Below, in pieces: positions 46,599 to 56,354 of a stretch of 64,000 nucleotides of DNA; position 1 is the first letter of the stretch; each line of letters starts with the position of its first letter. The notes under the pieces were generated by a model. It ran no database searches and was not told the DNA's origin. It saw nothing but the letters and a program-made list of their open reading frames with translations. The stretch is from assembly GCA_021795965.1 (NCBI GenBank), contig JAJYOU010000014.1, positions 1 through 64,000 on the forward strand, in the 5' to 3' direction. This DNA comes from Chloroflexota bacterium (GTDB taxonomy: Bacteria > Chloroflexota > Anaerolineae > Anaerolineales > Villigracilaceae). The position numbers and the translations under genes are program-made.

Positions 46599-47660
46599 AT
46601 GGTGGGAAAAACCTTGACTAGAAATGACGTCGCTCGTAAGGCGGGAGTATCACCTGCAACCGTTTCATATATTATCAACGATGGTCCACGTCATGTTGCA
46701 GATTCAACCCGGGAAAAAGTCCTTCAGGCAATCAAGGAATTGGGCTACCAGCCCAACGCCGTGGCTCGCAGTCTGCGGATGCAAAAATCAAATATCATCG
46801 GGCTGATCATTCCAGATAATAAAAATACCTTTTTTGCAGAAGTGGCTTTGGGTGTCGAACAGGTTGCTTTTGAAAATAATTTCAATGTGATCATGTGCCA
46901 TTCTGCTTACAAACAGGAAAGGGAAATGGCATACGTCGATATGCTGATTTCACATCAGGTTGCAGGTGTGATCTGGATTCCATGCAGCCAGGATGTCAGG
47001 GCTGCGCAGGAATTAAAAAGATTTCATAAGCCCTTCGTATTGGTTGACCGTGTCATTTCAAATGTTAATTCACCCTCCATCGTGGTGGATAATTTTCAGG
47101 CTGGATTTCAAGTCACTCAACATCTCGTCAGCCTCGGGCACCAAAAAATTGGATATATCGATCGCTCAGTGGATATGAGCAACAACATGGATCGTTTGAG
47201 GGGTTATCGGGCTGCATTGGAAGAAGCCAACGTTAAATTTGATCCTAACCTGGTCACACGCGGAGGATTTCGGCACGAAGACGGATACGCGGCTTGCAAA
47301 AGGCTGCTATCTATTCAAGATCCACCCACCGCAATTATTGCCTACAACGATATGAATGCCATTGGTGTGATGGATGCTGCCCACGAACTGGGCTTGAGAG
47401 TTCCTCAAGATCTATCCGTGGCTGGAATTGATAATTTAGCTTTTTCAAAATACTCTTTTCCGCCATTAACTACGGTCGATATTCCGAAATTTGAAATGGG
47501 AATAGCGAGCACAAAATTGCTGATTGAATTAATTAAAGGGGACTCACAAAGCGAACAAATCATCACTTGTTGTACGGTACATTTGAAAGTTAGATCCTCC
47601 ACTTCCGTCCCATCCACAACTCCAATCAGGTTGATTAAATCTCTCATAGAAATGGAATAA
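46599..47660 (+). CDS. LacI-family transcriptional regulator
   Basis: 353 aa; LTRNDVARKAGVSPATVSYIINDGPRHVADSTREKVLQAIKELGYQPNAVARSLRMQKSNIIGLIIPD. Confidence 0.97.
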   Translation: MVGKTLTRNDVARKAGVSPATVSYIINDGPRHVADSTREKVLQAIKELGYQPNAVARSLRMQKSNIIGLIIPDNKNTFFAEVALGVEQVAFENNFNVIMCHSAYKQEREMAYVDMLISHQVAGVIWIPCSQDVRAAQELKRFHKPFVLVDRVISNVNSPSIVVDNFQAGFQVTQHLVSLGHQKIGYIDRSVDMSNNMDRLRGYRAALEEANVKFDPNLVTRGGFRHEDGYAACKRLLSIQDPPTAIIAYNDMNAIGVMDAAHELGLRVPQDLSVAGIDNLAFSKYSFPPLTTVDIPKFEMGIASTKLLIELIKGDSQSEQIITCCTVHLKVRSSTSVPSTTPIRLIKSLIEME

Positions 47661-47664
47661 AGCC

Positions 47665-48513
47665 TTGGCAACAAAATTAAGTATTAACGAAAAACCAATC
47701 CTGACAAGCCTGGCGATTTCATACCAGCCAACGGTTTTTAGCGCGGTCCTCTTTCCTGGGAAACTGGAGGACGGCCTTAAAGCGGCTGCTGCCAACCGGT
47801 TTAATGCCGTTGAAATCAGTTTGCGTGACCCTGATTCCGTGGATCTTGACTGGATCGCCCGGAAGCTTGACGAATATCACCTGCAGTTTTCTGCCATTGC
47901 CACGGGTCAATCTTATCTCCACGATCAACTCTCATTTTTTACGAGCAGCCCTGGTGTGGCGAAGAGTGCGGTTAAGCGGGTTCAAAGGTTTATTGAATTT
48001 GCCGAAAGATTTGGGGCGAATGTGATCATCGGGGGTATCCGCGGAAAACTATCCGGTAATGTGGAGGAACATCAGGATCAACGGAGTGTAGGGATTAAAT
48101 CAATCCAGCAATGTGCCAATTTTGCTTTGGACCATGGCGTCACGCTGCTGCTGGAGCCGATCAATCGCTATGAAACCAACCTGGTAAATTCTGCGGCAGA
48201 TGGACTGGAAATGCTGGCTGAAATCAATTTTCCAAACGTCAAATTGTTGATGGACACATTCCATATGAATATCGAAGAAAGGGATATTCAAGCCTCGATT
48301 GAACGGGTTGGTGAACACCTGGGTTACGTTCACTTTGCAGACAGCAACCGCTGGGCACCGGGACAGGGTCACATCCGTTTTCACGAAATTTTGACATCTC
48401 TTCGAAAAATTAATTACCAGGGGTATATCTCTGCCGAAATACTGCCTCTTCCCGATCATCAAACCGCGGCAAAATTTGCCGGGGATTACCTTGCTCAACT
48501 TTTGACAGCTTAG
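47665..48513 (+). CDS. Sugar phosphate isomerase/epimerase (IolE/IolI/IolH-like TIM barrel)
   Basis: 282 aa; LLLEPINRYETNLVNSAADGLEMLAEINFPNVKLLMDTFHMNIEERDIQASIERVGEHLGYVHFADSNRWAPGQGHIRF. Confidence 0.88.
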   Translation: MATKLSINEKPILTSLAISYQPTVFSAVLFPGKLEDGLKAAAANRFNAVEISLRDPDSVDLDWIARKLDEYHLQFSAIATGQSYLHDQLSFFTSSPGVAKSAVKRVQRFIEFAERFGANVIIGGIRGKLSGNVEEHQDQRSVGIKSIQQCANFALDHGVTLLLEPINRYETNLVNSAADGLEMLAEINFPNVKLLMDTFHMNIEERDIQASIERVGEHLGYVHFADSNRWAPGQGHIRFHEILTSLRKINYQGYISAEILPLPDHQTAAKFAGDYLAQLLTA

Positions 48514-48568
48514 TATCGCCTGTAGTGGCACTTGATTTACCCTTACCTTAGATGGAGATTGAAGCACT

Positions 48569-49585
48569 ATGAAGGAAAAATGGAAATACGACCTGATTAC
48601 GATGGGCAGATCCTGCATTGATTTGTATTCAAATGATTTCGGAGCTCCATTCATCAATATCACAAATTTTGCAGCTTACGTTGGTGGTTCACCGACGAAT
48701 ATTGCCGTCGGTTCAAATCGACTGGGGTTAAAAACTGCACTCTTAACCGCCATCGGGAATGACCCGGTGGGAGATTTTATTCTTAACTTTTTGGAAAAGG
48801 AAGGTGTGGAGACCAAATTCATTCCACGCAAACCCGGCTCCCGCTCAAGCGCCGCATTATTGGGAATTGAACCCCCCGATCGATTCCCCCTGGTTTACTA
48901 TCGCGACAATGCCGCGGACATTCAAATTACGATTGATGACGTGCTGTTAACTCCAATTGAAAATGCCCAGGTCTTTGAAGTTTCAGGAACCGGCTTGAGC
49001 AAAGAACCAGCGCGGAGCGCAACCATGTTTGCCTGCGAACTGGCGCATGCTGCTGGCTGTACAGTGGTGATTGACTTGGATTTCCGGGCAGATCAATGGA
49101 ATGATGTGCGGGCATTTGGAGTCTCAATTCGGGCGCTGTTGCCCCTGGTCGACATCGCCATCGGAACCGAGGAAGAAATTAAAGCTGCCATGTTGATGGA
49201 TGTTTCGAGTGTATCCACCGGCTATTCGCAGATTTCTGCTCCCACCGTCACGGGAAACCTGGAAGCAGCAATTTCAAGCATTCTTAAGCGGGGACCCAAG
49301 ACGGTGGTGGTCAAAAGTGGAGCGCAGGGAGCGACGGTCTACCATTCAGATGGAAAACCATTGCATGTCCCGGGTTTTCCGGTTGAAGTTTTAAACGTAT
49401 TGGGGGCAGGGGATGCCTTTGCCAGCGGTTTTATTTATGGAATTGTGCACAAGTGGGACTGGTACCAGGCGACCCGCATGGGTAATGCCTGCGGCGCGAT
49501 TGTGGTCACGCGCCATGGATGCGCCAATTTCATGGGCTATGAAAAAGAGGTCCTGGAATTTATTGAAAATAATGGAGGCTGGTAA
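48569..49585 (+). CDS. iolC: PfkB-family carbohydrate kinase, IolC-like (5-dehydro-2-deoxygluconokinase)
   Basis: 338 aa; DLITMGRSCIDLYSNDFGAPFINITNFAAYVGGSPTNIAVGSNRLGLKTALLTAIGNDPVG; NVLGAGDAFASGFIYG. Confidence 0.9.
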   Translation: MKEKWKYDLITMGRSCIDLYSNDFGAPFINITNFAAYVGGSPTNIAVGSNRLGLKTALLTAIGNDPVGDFILNFLEKEGVETKFIPRKPGSRSSAALLGIEPPDRFPLVYYRDNAADIQITIDDVLLTPIENAQVFEVSGTGLSKEPARSATMFACELAHAAGCTVVIDLDFRADQWNDVRAFGVSIRALLPLVDIAIGTEEEIKAAMLMDVSSVSTGYSQISAPTVTGNLEAAISSILKRGPKTVVVKSGAQGATVYHSDGKPLHVPGFPVEVLNVLGAGDAFASGFIYGIVHKWDWYQATRMGNACGAIVVTRHGCANFMGYEKEVLEFIENNGGW

Positions 49586-49929
49586 TCCTTGAAAATTTCT
49601 GCCGTTTGTGCGGGTTGTCAGCAAATGCATCAATCCAGCTGCATGACTGCAGCCGGCATTAATCAAGGGTTTTGTCTCATCTAAAATAAAATTCCCAACT
49701 TCATTTCAGTTCCACGCAACTGTTTCTGAATGAAATGTATAAGGGATCAATGGGTCACCCTGCCCATTAACTCGAGTGTGGACTTTGTATAAATAAATCA
49801 TATTCCAGGGAAACACCCTTACGTCTTGCCAGGGCAGAAATAATCCTGGGTAACGTTGAATTCTTGTGTGTGGAATATTTCACCATCAACCGGATCAAGT
49901 TCTTGATCAATGAAAGAGATAATAAATTT

Positions 49930-50910
49930 ATGGAACCTATCAACATCGGGAAGATGCGCAATCTGCAATCCTGTGCGACAAATGAAGGAATATTCACCAT
50001 CTTGGCTGCAGATCACCGGGATGCCTTGAAAGCGCTTCTTCATCCTGGCGCACCAGAAATGACATCAACCGGGGAGATGGTGGATCTGAAATTAGCCATC
50101 TGTTCCACCCTGGCGCCTGTCGCAACAGCCGTCTTGCTGGACCCTATTTTCAGCGCCCCGCAAGCCATCGCAACTGGTAAGATCCCTAATGGAATTGGAT
50201 TGCTGGTGGGTCTGGAAGAACAGGGTTATCTTGGGGATCCATTCAACCGCCATACAACCCTCATCGATGGCTGGAGCGTGGAAAAAGTTAATCGCATGGG
50301 TGCCAATGGTGTCAAAATGTTATTGTTCTACCATCCCCATGCCGGGTCTGCAACTAAAAAACAAGAGATTTTGGTCAGGTCCATCGTGGCAGAATGCCAG
50401 AAATATCAAATTCCATTCTTCCTCGAACCGATTTCTTATTCTTTGTGGTCTGAAATCAAAAAAGATTCAGCTGAATTTGCGATTCTGAGACCTCAAATGA
50501 TCATCGATGCGGCGCAGCGTTTAAGCGAGACCGGCATCGATATTCTCAAGATTGAATTCCCTGTAACTGCGAAATTTGAACAGGATCGCGGGGTTTGGTC
50601 CAAAGCATGTAAAACATTGAATGATGTCTGCCGCGTACCGTGGGTGCTCTTATCGGCTGGCGAGCCCTATGATATTTTCAAGGAACAGGTCAGGATCGCC
50701 TGTGATCAAGGCTGTTCCGGGTTTGTGGTTGGTCGCGCGGTCTGGCAGGAAGCAGTAAACCTGGAGGGACAGGAGCGGATGGAGTTTTTGAAAAATGTAG
50801 CCCTCCCTCGACTGAGTGAACTGAGTCAAATTGCGAAAGAACATGGTTCAGCATGGTTCTCCCGTTATCCCACCAGCCCGGTCGACGAGGAGTGGTATAA
50901 AACTTTTTAA
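49930..50910 (+). CDS. Class I aldolase, LacD/tagatose-1,6-bisphosphate aldolase-like
   Basis: GIFTILAADHRDALKALLHP, DGWSVEKVNRMGANGVKMLLFYHP, FFLEPISYSLW, DILKIEFPV; start chosen at ATG 49930. Confidence 0.85.
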   Translation: MEPINIGKMRNLQSCATNEGIFTILAADHRDALKALLHPGAPEMTSTGEMVDLKLAICSTLAPVATAVLLDPIFSAPQAIATGKIPNGIGLLVGLEEQGYLGDPFNRHTTLIDGWSVEKVNRMGANGVKMLLFYHPHAGSATKKQEILVRSIVAECQKYQIPFFLEPISYSLWSEIKKDSAEFAILRPQMIIDAAQRLSETGIDILKIEFPVTAKFEQDRGVWSKACKTLNDVCRVPWVLLSAGEPYDIFKEQVRIACDQGCSGFVVGRAVWQEAVNLEGQERMEFLKNVALPRLSELSQIAKEHGSAWFSRYPTSPVDEEWYKTF

Positions 50911-50914
50911 CCAG

Positions 50915-50938
50915 ATCGAGAGATCGAGAGATCGAGAA
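50915..50938. repeat. Short tandem repeat, (atcgagag)x3
   Basis: atcgagagatcgagagatcgagaa directly after the aldolase stop codon. Confidence 0.85.
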
Positions 50939-51106
50939 ATGATGTTATTGAAAATAACCAAATATTATTGATTCATGCTTGAAATTTTTGGAACTGCCTG
51001 ATTTTTTACTGAAATTCAGGATGACACTGATGCCAATATTCTTGAACTGCTGGTAATTTCCTCTTCAATCAAATCACCAAAGAAATTCACTTTCATCCCA
51101 AATAGG

Positions 51107-51868
51107 TCAAGCCAGCCCGCCGCCATCCACCACGAGGGCGGCGCCGGTGACGTAACTTGCCGCGTCGCTGGCGAGAAATAGCACGGACTGCGCAATTTCC
51201 AACGGCTGGGCAAAACGCTGCAGCGGTCGTTCAGCCGACTCTGCCATGAATTTGGACTCTGGTTCGCCCAACTGTTTGGCTTCATTGCGCAGCATGGGGG
51301 TGTCTGTGTCACCGGGGCAAATGGAATTGACCCGGATGTTTTTCGGTCCATGATCGATCGCCATGGCCCTGGTCATATTGGTCACCGCACCTTTCGAGGC
51401 GCAGTAAGAGACCGCGTTCCCGCCGCCTTTCAGACCCCAGCCCGAGCTGGTGTTGATGATCGAGCCTCCGCCTGCCGCTTCCATGTGAGGGATTGCGTAT
51501 TTACTCATCAGGAAAATCGACTTGACATTGACCGCCATGACCCGCTCCCATTCTTCCTCGGTCGTGCCAAGCACGTCCGCCCGGCGGATGATCCCCGCAT
51601 TGTTGAACAGGATATTCAGACTGCCAAACTTTGCCACGGTTTTTTCAACCGCGGCGCGGCAGTCGCTCGCACTGGTGACATCACAGCGGATGAAGAGTGC
51701 CATGCCGCCGTTCGATTCAATTTCTGCAGTGGCAGCCTGACCCTGCTCCTGGTTGATATCCACAAGCGCGACGGCTGCACCTTCCTGCGCAAAAAGTAGG
51801 GCGGTTGCGCGTCCAATGCCAGATGCTGCGCCGGTGACGAGGGCGACTTTGTTTGCCAAGGCTTTCAT
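51107..51868 (-). CDS. SDR-family NAD(P)-dependent oxidoreductase
   Basis: 253 aa; VALVTGAASGIGRATALLFAQEGA, NNAGIIRRADV, YCASKGAVTNMTRAMAIDHGPKNIRVNSICPGDTDTPM. Confidence 0.95.
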   Translation of the reverse strand: MKALANKVALVTGAASGIGRATALLFAQEGAAVALVDINQEQGQAATAEIESNGGMALFIRCDVTSASDCRAAVEKTVAKFGSLNILFNNAGIIRRADVLGTTEEEWERVMAVNVKSIFLMSKYAIPHMEAAGGGSIINTSSGWGLKGGGNAVSYCASKGAVTNMTRAMAIDHGPKNIRVNSICPGDTDTPMLRNEAKQLGEPESKFMAESAERPLQRFAQPLEIAQSVLFLASDAASYVTGAALVVDGGGLA

Positions 51869-51949
51869 AATCTCTCCTTCAATTGGATAATAAATTTCAT
51901 GGTTTCTCTCAAGCTCGTGTTTTGAAATCTGATCTCGAATGGCAGAGTC

Positions 51950-53062
51950 TCAGGCACTGACCCGGTAGATGACCTTCTCATGATACCCGCTGATGACCGG
52001 CATGTAACCTGCCAGGATTCCATCCAGCCCGGCATCTCCGCTGTCCACCAGGAATGGCTCGCCTGCCAACGCGTTCAATTTCTCCATCAGGCTGATCAGG
52101 ATGATGTTTTCACGTCCCACTTTTCGCAGGACATTTGGGCTGATCTGCTGGTTGCCGCGCCCAAAAATAAAACCCTGGCCTCCAACCGGAGAGACAACGA
52201 TTTTGGCGGGCTGGTCAGCAATCAGGTCGAGCAGCTTTGCTTCGCCGGCATCGAGGGCTATGACCCTCTCGCCTTCGTAAACGTCCACGCCGACCAGGGT
52301 TTTTGGAACCCCCAGGCGGTCTGCGATGGCGCGGGTGGTGGTTCCAGGTCCCAAAATGGTGAGCCATCCGGGCTGCATGGACTCAATCACATCCGCCGCG
52401 ATGGCATCCATTTGGGCGAATTCCCTGCCAGGCGAGGGGGCTTTTTTATTCTGAACTTTGTGGCTCAGGATCGGGACGTTGAGAAACCCGTATAACTTCG
52501 TGATGATGGTTCCTGCGCGATAGCTCTCTTCATCCAGATCAATCACTTCTGATTCACGCAGTTCCAGCCTTTTGCCGTGAATAAAGCTGGCTGCAATTTC
52601 TCCCGCTGCGCGCGGGTGTGTGGCAAAAACTGCCGAATGAATCTTGACCCCGGCTGGGATCCCTAAAACTGGCACCCGGGTTCCCACTGCCGTGAAAATA
52701 TCCCGGGCAGTTCCATCTCCACCGGCAAAGAGCAGTAAATCGATCGAATCATCCAGCATCTCTCGCGCTGCCTGGCGGGTATCTTCAGCGCTGGTGAGAC
52801 CTGAAGACTGGGGTCCGATCACGGTTGGTTTAAATCCATGCTGCCGGGCTGCGGTTTCACCCATCAACCCCGCGGCTGTCACCAGCTCAAACAGGTTTTT
52901 CACAGGAAAAAGAGTTTCGAGAGTCACGCCAGCCCTCAAATGACTGAGAGTTTGCGCCCCGAGCGCCAGTGCTTTTTGCTGGGTCTCAAGACCATCGCTG
53001 CCTTTAAGTCCGACCCGACCGCCAATGCCGGCGATGGGGTTGATGATCAAACCAATGCGCAT
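51950..53062 (-). CDS. ATP-NAD/AcoX-like kinase family protein
   Basis: 370 aa; IGLIINPIAGIGGRVGLKGSDG, LLLFAGGDGTARDIFTAVGTRVPVLGIPAGVKIHSAVFA. Confidence 0.9.
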   Translation of the reverse strand: MRIGLIINPIAGIGGRVGLKGSDGLETQQKALALGAQTLSHLRAGVTLETLFPVKNLFELVTAAGLMGETAARQHGFKPTVIGPQSSGLTSAEDTRQAAREMLDDSIDLLLFAGGDGTARDIFTAVGTRVPVLGIPAGVKIHSAVFATHPRAAGEIAASFIHGKRLELRESEVIDLDEESYRAGTIITKLYGFLNVPILSHKVQNKKAPSPGREFAQMDAIAADVIESMQPGWLTILGPGTTTRAIADRLGVPKTLVGVDVYEGERVIALDAGEAKLLDLIADQPAKIVVSPVGGQGFIFGRGNQQISPNVLRKVGRENIILISLMEKLNALAGEPFLVDSGDAGLDGILAGYMPVISGYHEKVIYRVSA

Positions 53063-53147
53063 GGGTAATCTTTTCCAGGTAAGTTGAGAGGATCAGGCAA
53101 AGGGGTTGGTGAGCCGAATTTTTTCCAGCCCCTTGCCTGGTCCAGGA

Positions 53148-54704
53148 TCATTTCGTTTTTCGCTTGTACGCCCGCCAGGTGACAGCCCATTCCTCAGGAT
53201 TGTCAAAGGGTTCGTGGTTTGCCTGGTGCACGGTGCTGTTATGCGGAGCGCTGTGGATGATTTCAGGATCAGTGTAAGCTTCATGAGCCACTTGTTTCAG
53301 GATGGCAACATACTCATCCAGGTCAGCCTGTGAATAGGATTCAGTGGGTTCGAGGGTCATGGGTTCGGGGACAACGTACGGGTGGTGACTGGTCCAAAAA
53401 TGGGTGCCGAAATCAGCCACCCGGGTTTCCATCTCTTCGGAATGAACGCCAGTCTCCCGGTACATTTCCTCCCAGCTGTAACGAACCTGTTCGATGCGGT
53501 GCCTGCCTTTTGAATAAGGCATGCTGACGCCGTGAATCTCGAGGACTTTTTTCAGCAGGTAATTGTTATTCAAGACTGCGATCTCAGCCACTTCCTTCAA
53601 ACCATCTGCGCCAAGGGACATGATCCAGGCATAGGCTTTCAGAATATTCTGGGCAACGCCGTACCATGGACGGGTTTTCCCAACGCTTTGCGGGAGGTTA
53701 AATTCCAACCGGTAGCGCTCTCCATCGAATTCAATCGTTGGCGTGGGCAGGAAGGGCACAAGCGCCGGCGCCACTCCGCAGGCGCCTGCCGCGGGTCCTC
53801 CGCTGCCATGCGGCGTGGAAAAAGTTTTGTGCAGGTTAAAATGACACAGGTCAAAACCGGCATCGCGTGCGCGGGTGATTCCCAGGATCCCATTCGCGTT
53901 CGCCTGGTCATAAACGCACAATCCGCCAACTGCATGCACCGTTTTTACAAAATCCTGGATACGATCATTAAAAATTCCCGTGTCTTCCGGGTTGGTGATA
54001 AAGAGCGCCGCGGTCCGCTCGGAAACTGCTGCCTTGAGCGCTTCCAGGTCCGGGTAACCATCGGCATCCGGGTAAAGGGTGATGACTTTATATCCAGCCG
54101 TTTTTGCGCAGGCTGCGTTGGAAGGATGAGAGAAAATCGTGGTGATGACTTCATCGCGCTGCTTGCCTTCCCCCCGGCTCTCGTGATAAGCCCGCACCAT
54201 CGCCACGTTCGCATAAATTGCCGCTGAGCCCGCTCCCGGCTGCAGGCTGAAGCGCTCCATGCCCGAAATTTCCTTGAGGAACTGCTCCAGCTTCCACATG
54301 ATTTCCAGCATGCCCTGCACGGTTGATTCGTCCTGGAGGGGGTGTAAATCTGCCATTTTTGGCGAACGTGCCAGCTGGTCATTGACCTTTGGGCTGTACT
54401 TCATCGTGCAGGTGCCCTGCCCGATATCGATGTTGAGATCCACCCCCAGATTTTCCTGGGATAACCTGGCATAATGGCGTAAAACATGCAGTTGAGCCAT
54501 CTCCGGCAGAACTGGCAGATTCTTTCTTTTGAGGCTTACAGGAAGATGGCTGGAGACATCGCCCACTTCAAGCTCAATCGCTTCTTCCACTTCAGGCAGA
54601 AGGACGCCGCGCGCACCGGGCTGACTCAGTTCAAAAATCACGGGTTCATCCCAGCTTGCCTGGTGGAAACGCCTGGGGCTGGGTTTGGGGGCAACTGCTT
54701 TCAT
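53148..54704 (-). CDS. gcvPB: Glycine dehydrogenase (decarboxylating) subunit 2
   Basis: 518 aa; MFRLQPGAGS-like SLQPGAGSAAIYANVAMVRAYHESRGEGKQRDEVI, DLCHFNLHKTFSTPHGSGGPAAG PLP-lysine motif. Confidence 0.96.
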   Translation of the reverse strand: MKAVAPKPSPRRFHQASWDEPVIFELSQPGARGVLLPEVEEAIELEVGDVSSHLPVSLKRKNLPVLPEMAQLHVLRHYARLSQENLGVDLNIDIGQGTCTMKYSPKVNDQLARSPKMADLHPLQDESTVQGMLEIMWKLEQFLKEISGMERFSLQPGAGSAAIYANVAMVRAYHESRGEGKQRDEVITTIFSHPSNAACAKTAGYKVITLYPDADGYPDLEALKAAVSERTAALFITNPEDTGIFNDRIQDFVKTVHAVGGLCVYDQANANGILGITRARDAGFDLCHFNLHKTFSTPHGSGGPAAGACGVAPALVPFLPTPTIEFDGERYRLEFNLPQSVGKTRPWYGVAQNILKAYAWIMSLGADGLKEVAEIAVLNNNYLLKKVLEIHGVSMPYSKGRHRIEQVRYSWEEMYRETGVHSEEMETRVADFGTHFWTSHHPYVVPEPMTLEPTESYSQADLDEYVAILKQVAHEAYTDPEIIHSAPHNSTVHQANHEPFDNPEEWAVTWRAYKRKTK

Positions 54705-56098
54705 TTCAACACCTCCTGCAAGCTTGCTGCCAGGCGGTCAATATCTGCCTGGCTGTGGATTTCGGTCACTGCGAATAAGGCGCACTGTCCAAGCTCAGGA
54801 AATTCGCCGCTGAGGTCTTTGCCGCCGAAGATCCCTTTTTCCAGTAATTTGGATTGGATATATTTGACCGTTTTACCGCTCTCATTAAAATCAACCACAA
54901 ATTCCCTGAAATGAATCCCGTCAAAACGGATCTTCAATCCCGGGATCTTTTTTAGTTTGCGAACGGCATATTCGGTCCTTTGCAGGATCCTTTCCCCAAT
55001 TTCGAGCATGCCCTGCGGACCCATCAATGCCAGGTAAACCCCCGCGGTGATGCCCCAGAGCGCTGAAGCCGTGCCGACCCATTCCTTGCCCTCTTCGCGG
55101 AGTGCGAAAGAGGTGCGCTCATAAGCCACATCTCCAAAGCCGTATTCGCCTTCCACCTTCGTCGAGGTGACTCCAAAGAGACGGGAGGGGAATTCCAGCA
55201 CGAATTTGGGATCGTCCCTGGTCGCGATAAAACCGCCGTGCCCGCCGCCGTATAACATGTGAATTCCGAGCGATTGGATATCGCCGCAGGCGATATCTGC
55301 GCCGTACTCCACGGGTGGATTGATCACCCCGAGTGAGATCGGCTCAACGGCAACCACGCACAGCGCCCCGTTTTCATGCGCAATCTGGGCAATCTCCGCC
55401 GCCTGGATTTCCAAAAATCCCGGGTAAGCCGGGTTTTCAAAAAATACCGCCGCGGTTTGACCAGAGATTTTTGCCTTTAAATCCGCCAGGTTCATCAAAC
55501 CCGTTTCAGGTGCATATTCCAGCATGCCAATCTCAAGCTGCGCCTGGACATAATCCCTAATTTTTGAAAGCTTGTCTGCGCTGATCGTGCCGCAGAGCAA
55601 AACTTTGGAGCGTCCGGTAATCCGACCAGCCATAAGCAGGGCAGTCGCGGCAGCCTGGAAACCATCATAGTTGGGTACGTTGACCACATCCATATTGAGC
55701 AGTTCACCCATCATGGACTCATACTCGAATAAAGCCTGGAAACGCCCGTGATCTTCGTACGGATCGCCGGCGTAAGCGGTCAGGAATTCTCCGCGCGAAT
55801 TGATTTCATCGCAGACCGCCGGCACATGGTGCTGGTAGCAGCCCGCACCCAGGAAGCTCAGCATTTCACGAGTGCTGGTGTTTTTTGCCAGGATGCCCTC
55901 GATGTGCCGGACCAGCCCTGCCTCCGAGAGGATCGGTTCGGGCAGGTTGAGTTTGCCCCTGAAGCGAATACTTTCAGGGATATCGGCGTAGAGCTCCTCG
56001 ACACTCTGAACTTTGATTGCTTTCAGCATGGCTTCCCTGGCAGCTGGCACCGAGTTGGGGATGTAGGGATAAACAGTGGGTTTAGCTTGTTTTGCCAT
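54701..56098 (-). CDS. gcvPA: Glycine dehydrogenase (decarboxylating) subunit 1
   Basis: YIPNSVPAAREAMLKAIKVQSVEELYADIPESIRF, SFLGAGCYQHHVPAVCDEINSRGEFLTAYAGDPYEDHGRFQALFEYESMMGELLNMDVVN; 4-nt overlap with gcvPB. Confidence 0.96.
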   Translation of the reverse strand: MAKQAKPTVYPYIPNSVPAAREAMLKAIKVQSVEELYADIPESIRFRGKLNLPEPILSEAGLVRHIEGILAKNTSTREMLSFLGAGCYQHHVPAVCDEINSRGEFLTAYAGDPYEDHGRFQALFEYESMMGELLNMDVVNVPNYDGFQAAATALLMAGRITGRSKVLLCGTISADKLSKIRDYVQAQLEIGMLEYAPETGLMNLADLKAKISGQTAAVFFENPAYPGFLEIQAAEIAQIAHENGALCVVAVEPISLGVINPPVEYGADIACGDIQSLGIHMLYGGGHGGFIATRDDPKFVLEFPSRLFGVTSTKVEGEYGFGDVAYERTSFALREEGKEWVGTASALWGITAGVYLALMGPQGMLEIGERILQRTEYAVRKLKKIPGLKIRFDGIHFREFVVDFNESGKTVKYIQSKLLEKGIFGGKDLSGEFPELGQCALFAVTEIHSQADIDRLAASLQEVLK

Positions 56099-56240
56099 CA
56101 ATAACTCCTTAAAAAAATTATCCAAAACGAGCGAACGAAGTCGGGGTGGGTGACCCCTGGCAATGGACGAAATTCTCGACCCTTTTCAGGGTTGAAATTG
56201 ACACCATCTCCAGGAAAATTGTTTTTGGTTCGTGATATGT

Positions 56241-56256
56241 TTATAATATATTATAA
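56241..56256. promoter_or_regulatory. 16-bp perfect AT palindrome between divergent gcvPA and gntR (candidate operator/promoter element)
   Basis: ttataatatattataa; lies between gene starts at 56098 (-) and 56355 (+). Confidence 0.45.
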
Positions 56257-56354
56257 AACAACCCGGGCACTTGTCAATCAATCAGGTATATTCTTAATTG
56301 GTTTTAACGGGTTACAATTAAAATATCAAACTTTCGACTGGACAGCTATTTTCC

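Noticed and set aside
53532-54227. 231 aa plus-strand ORF
   Set aside because: Antisense to gcvPB, whose PLP and family motifs are clear.
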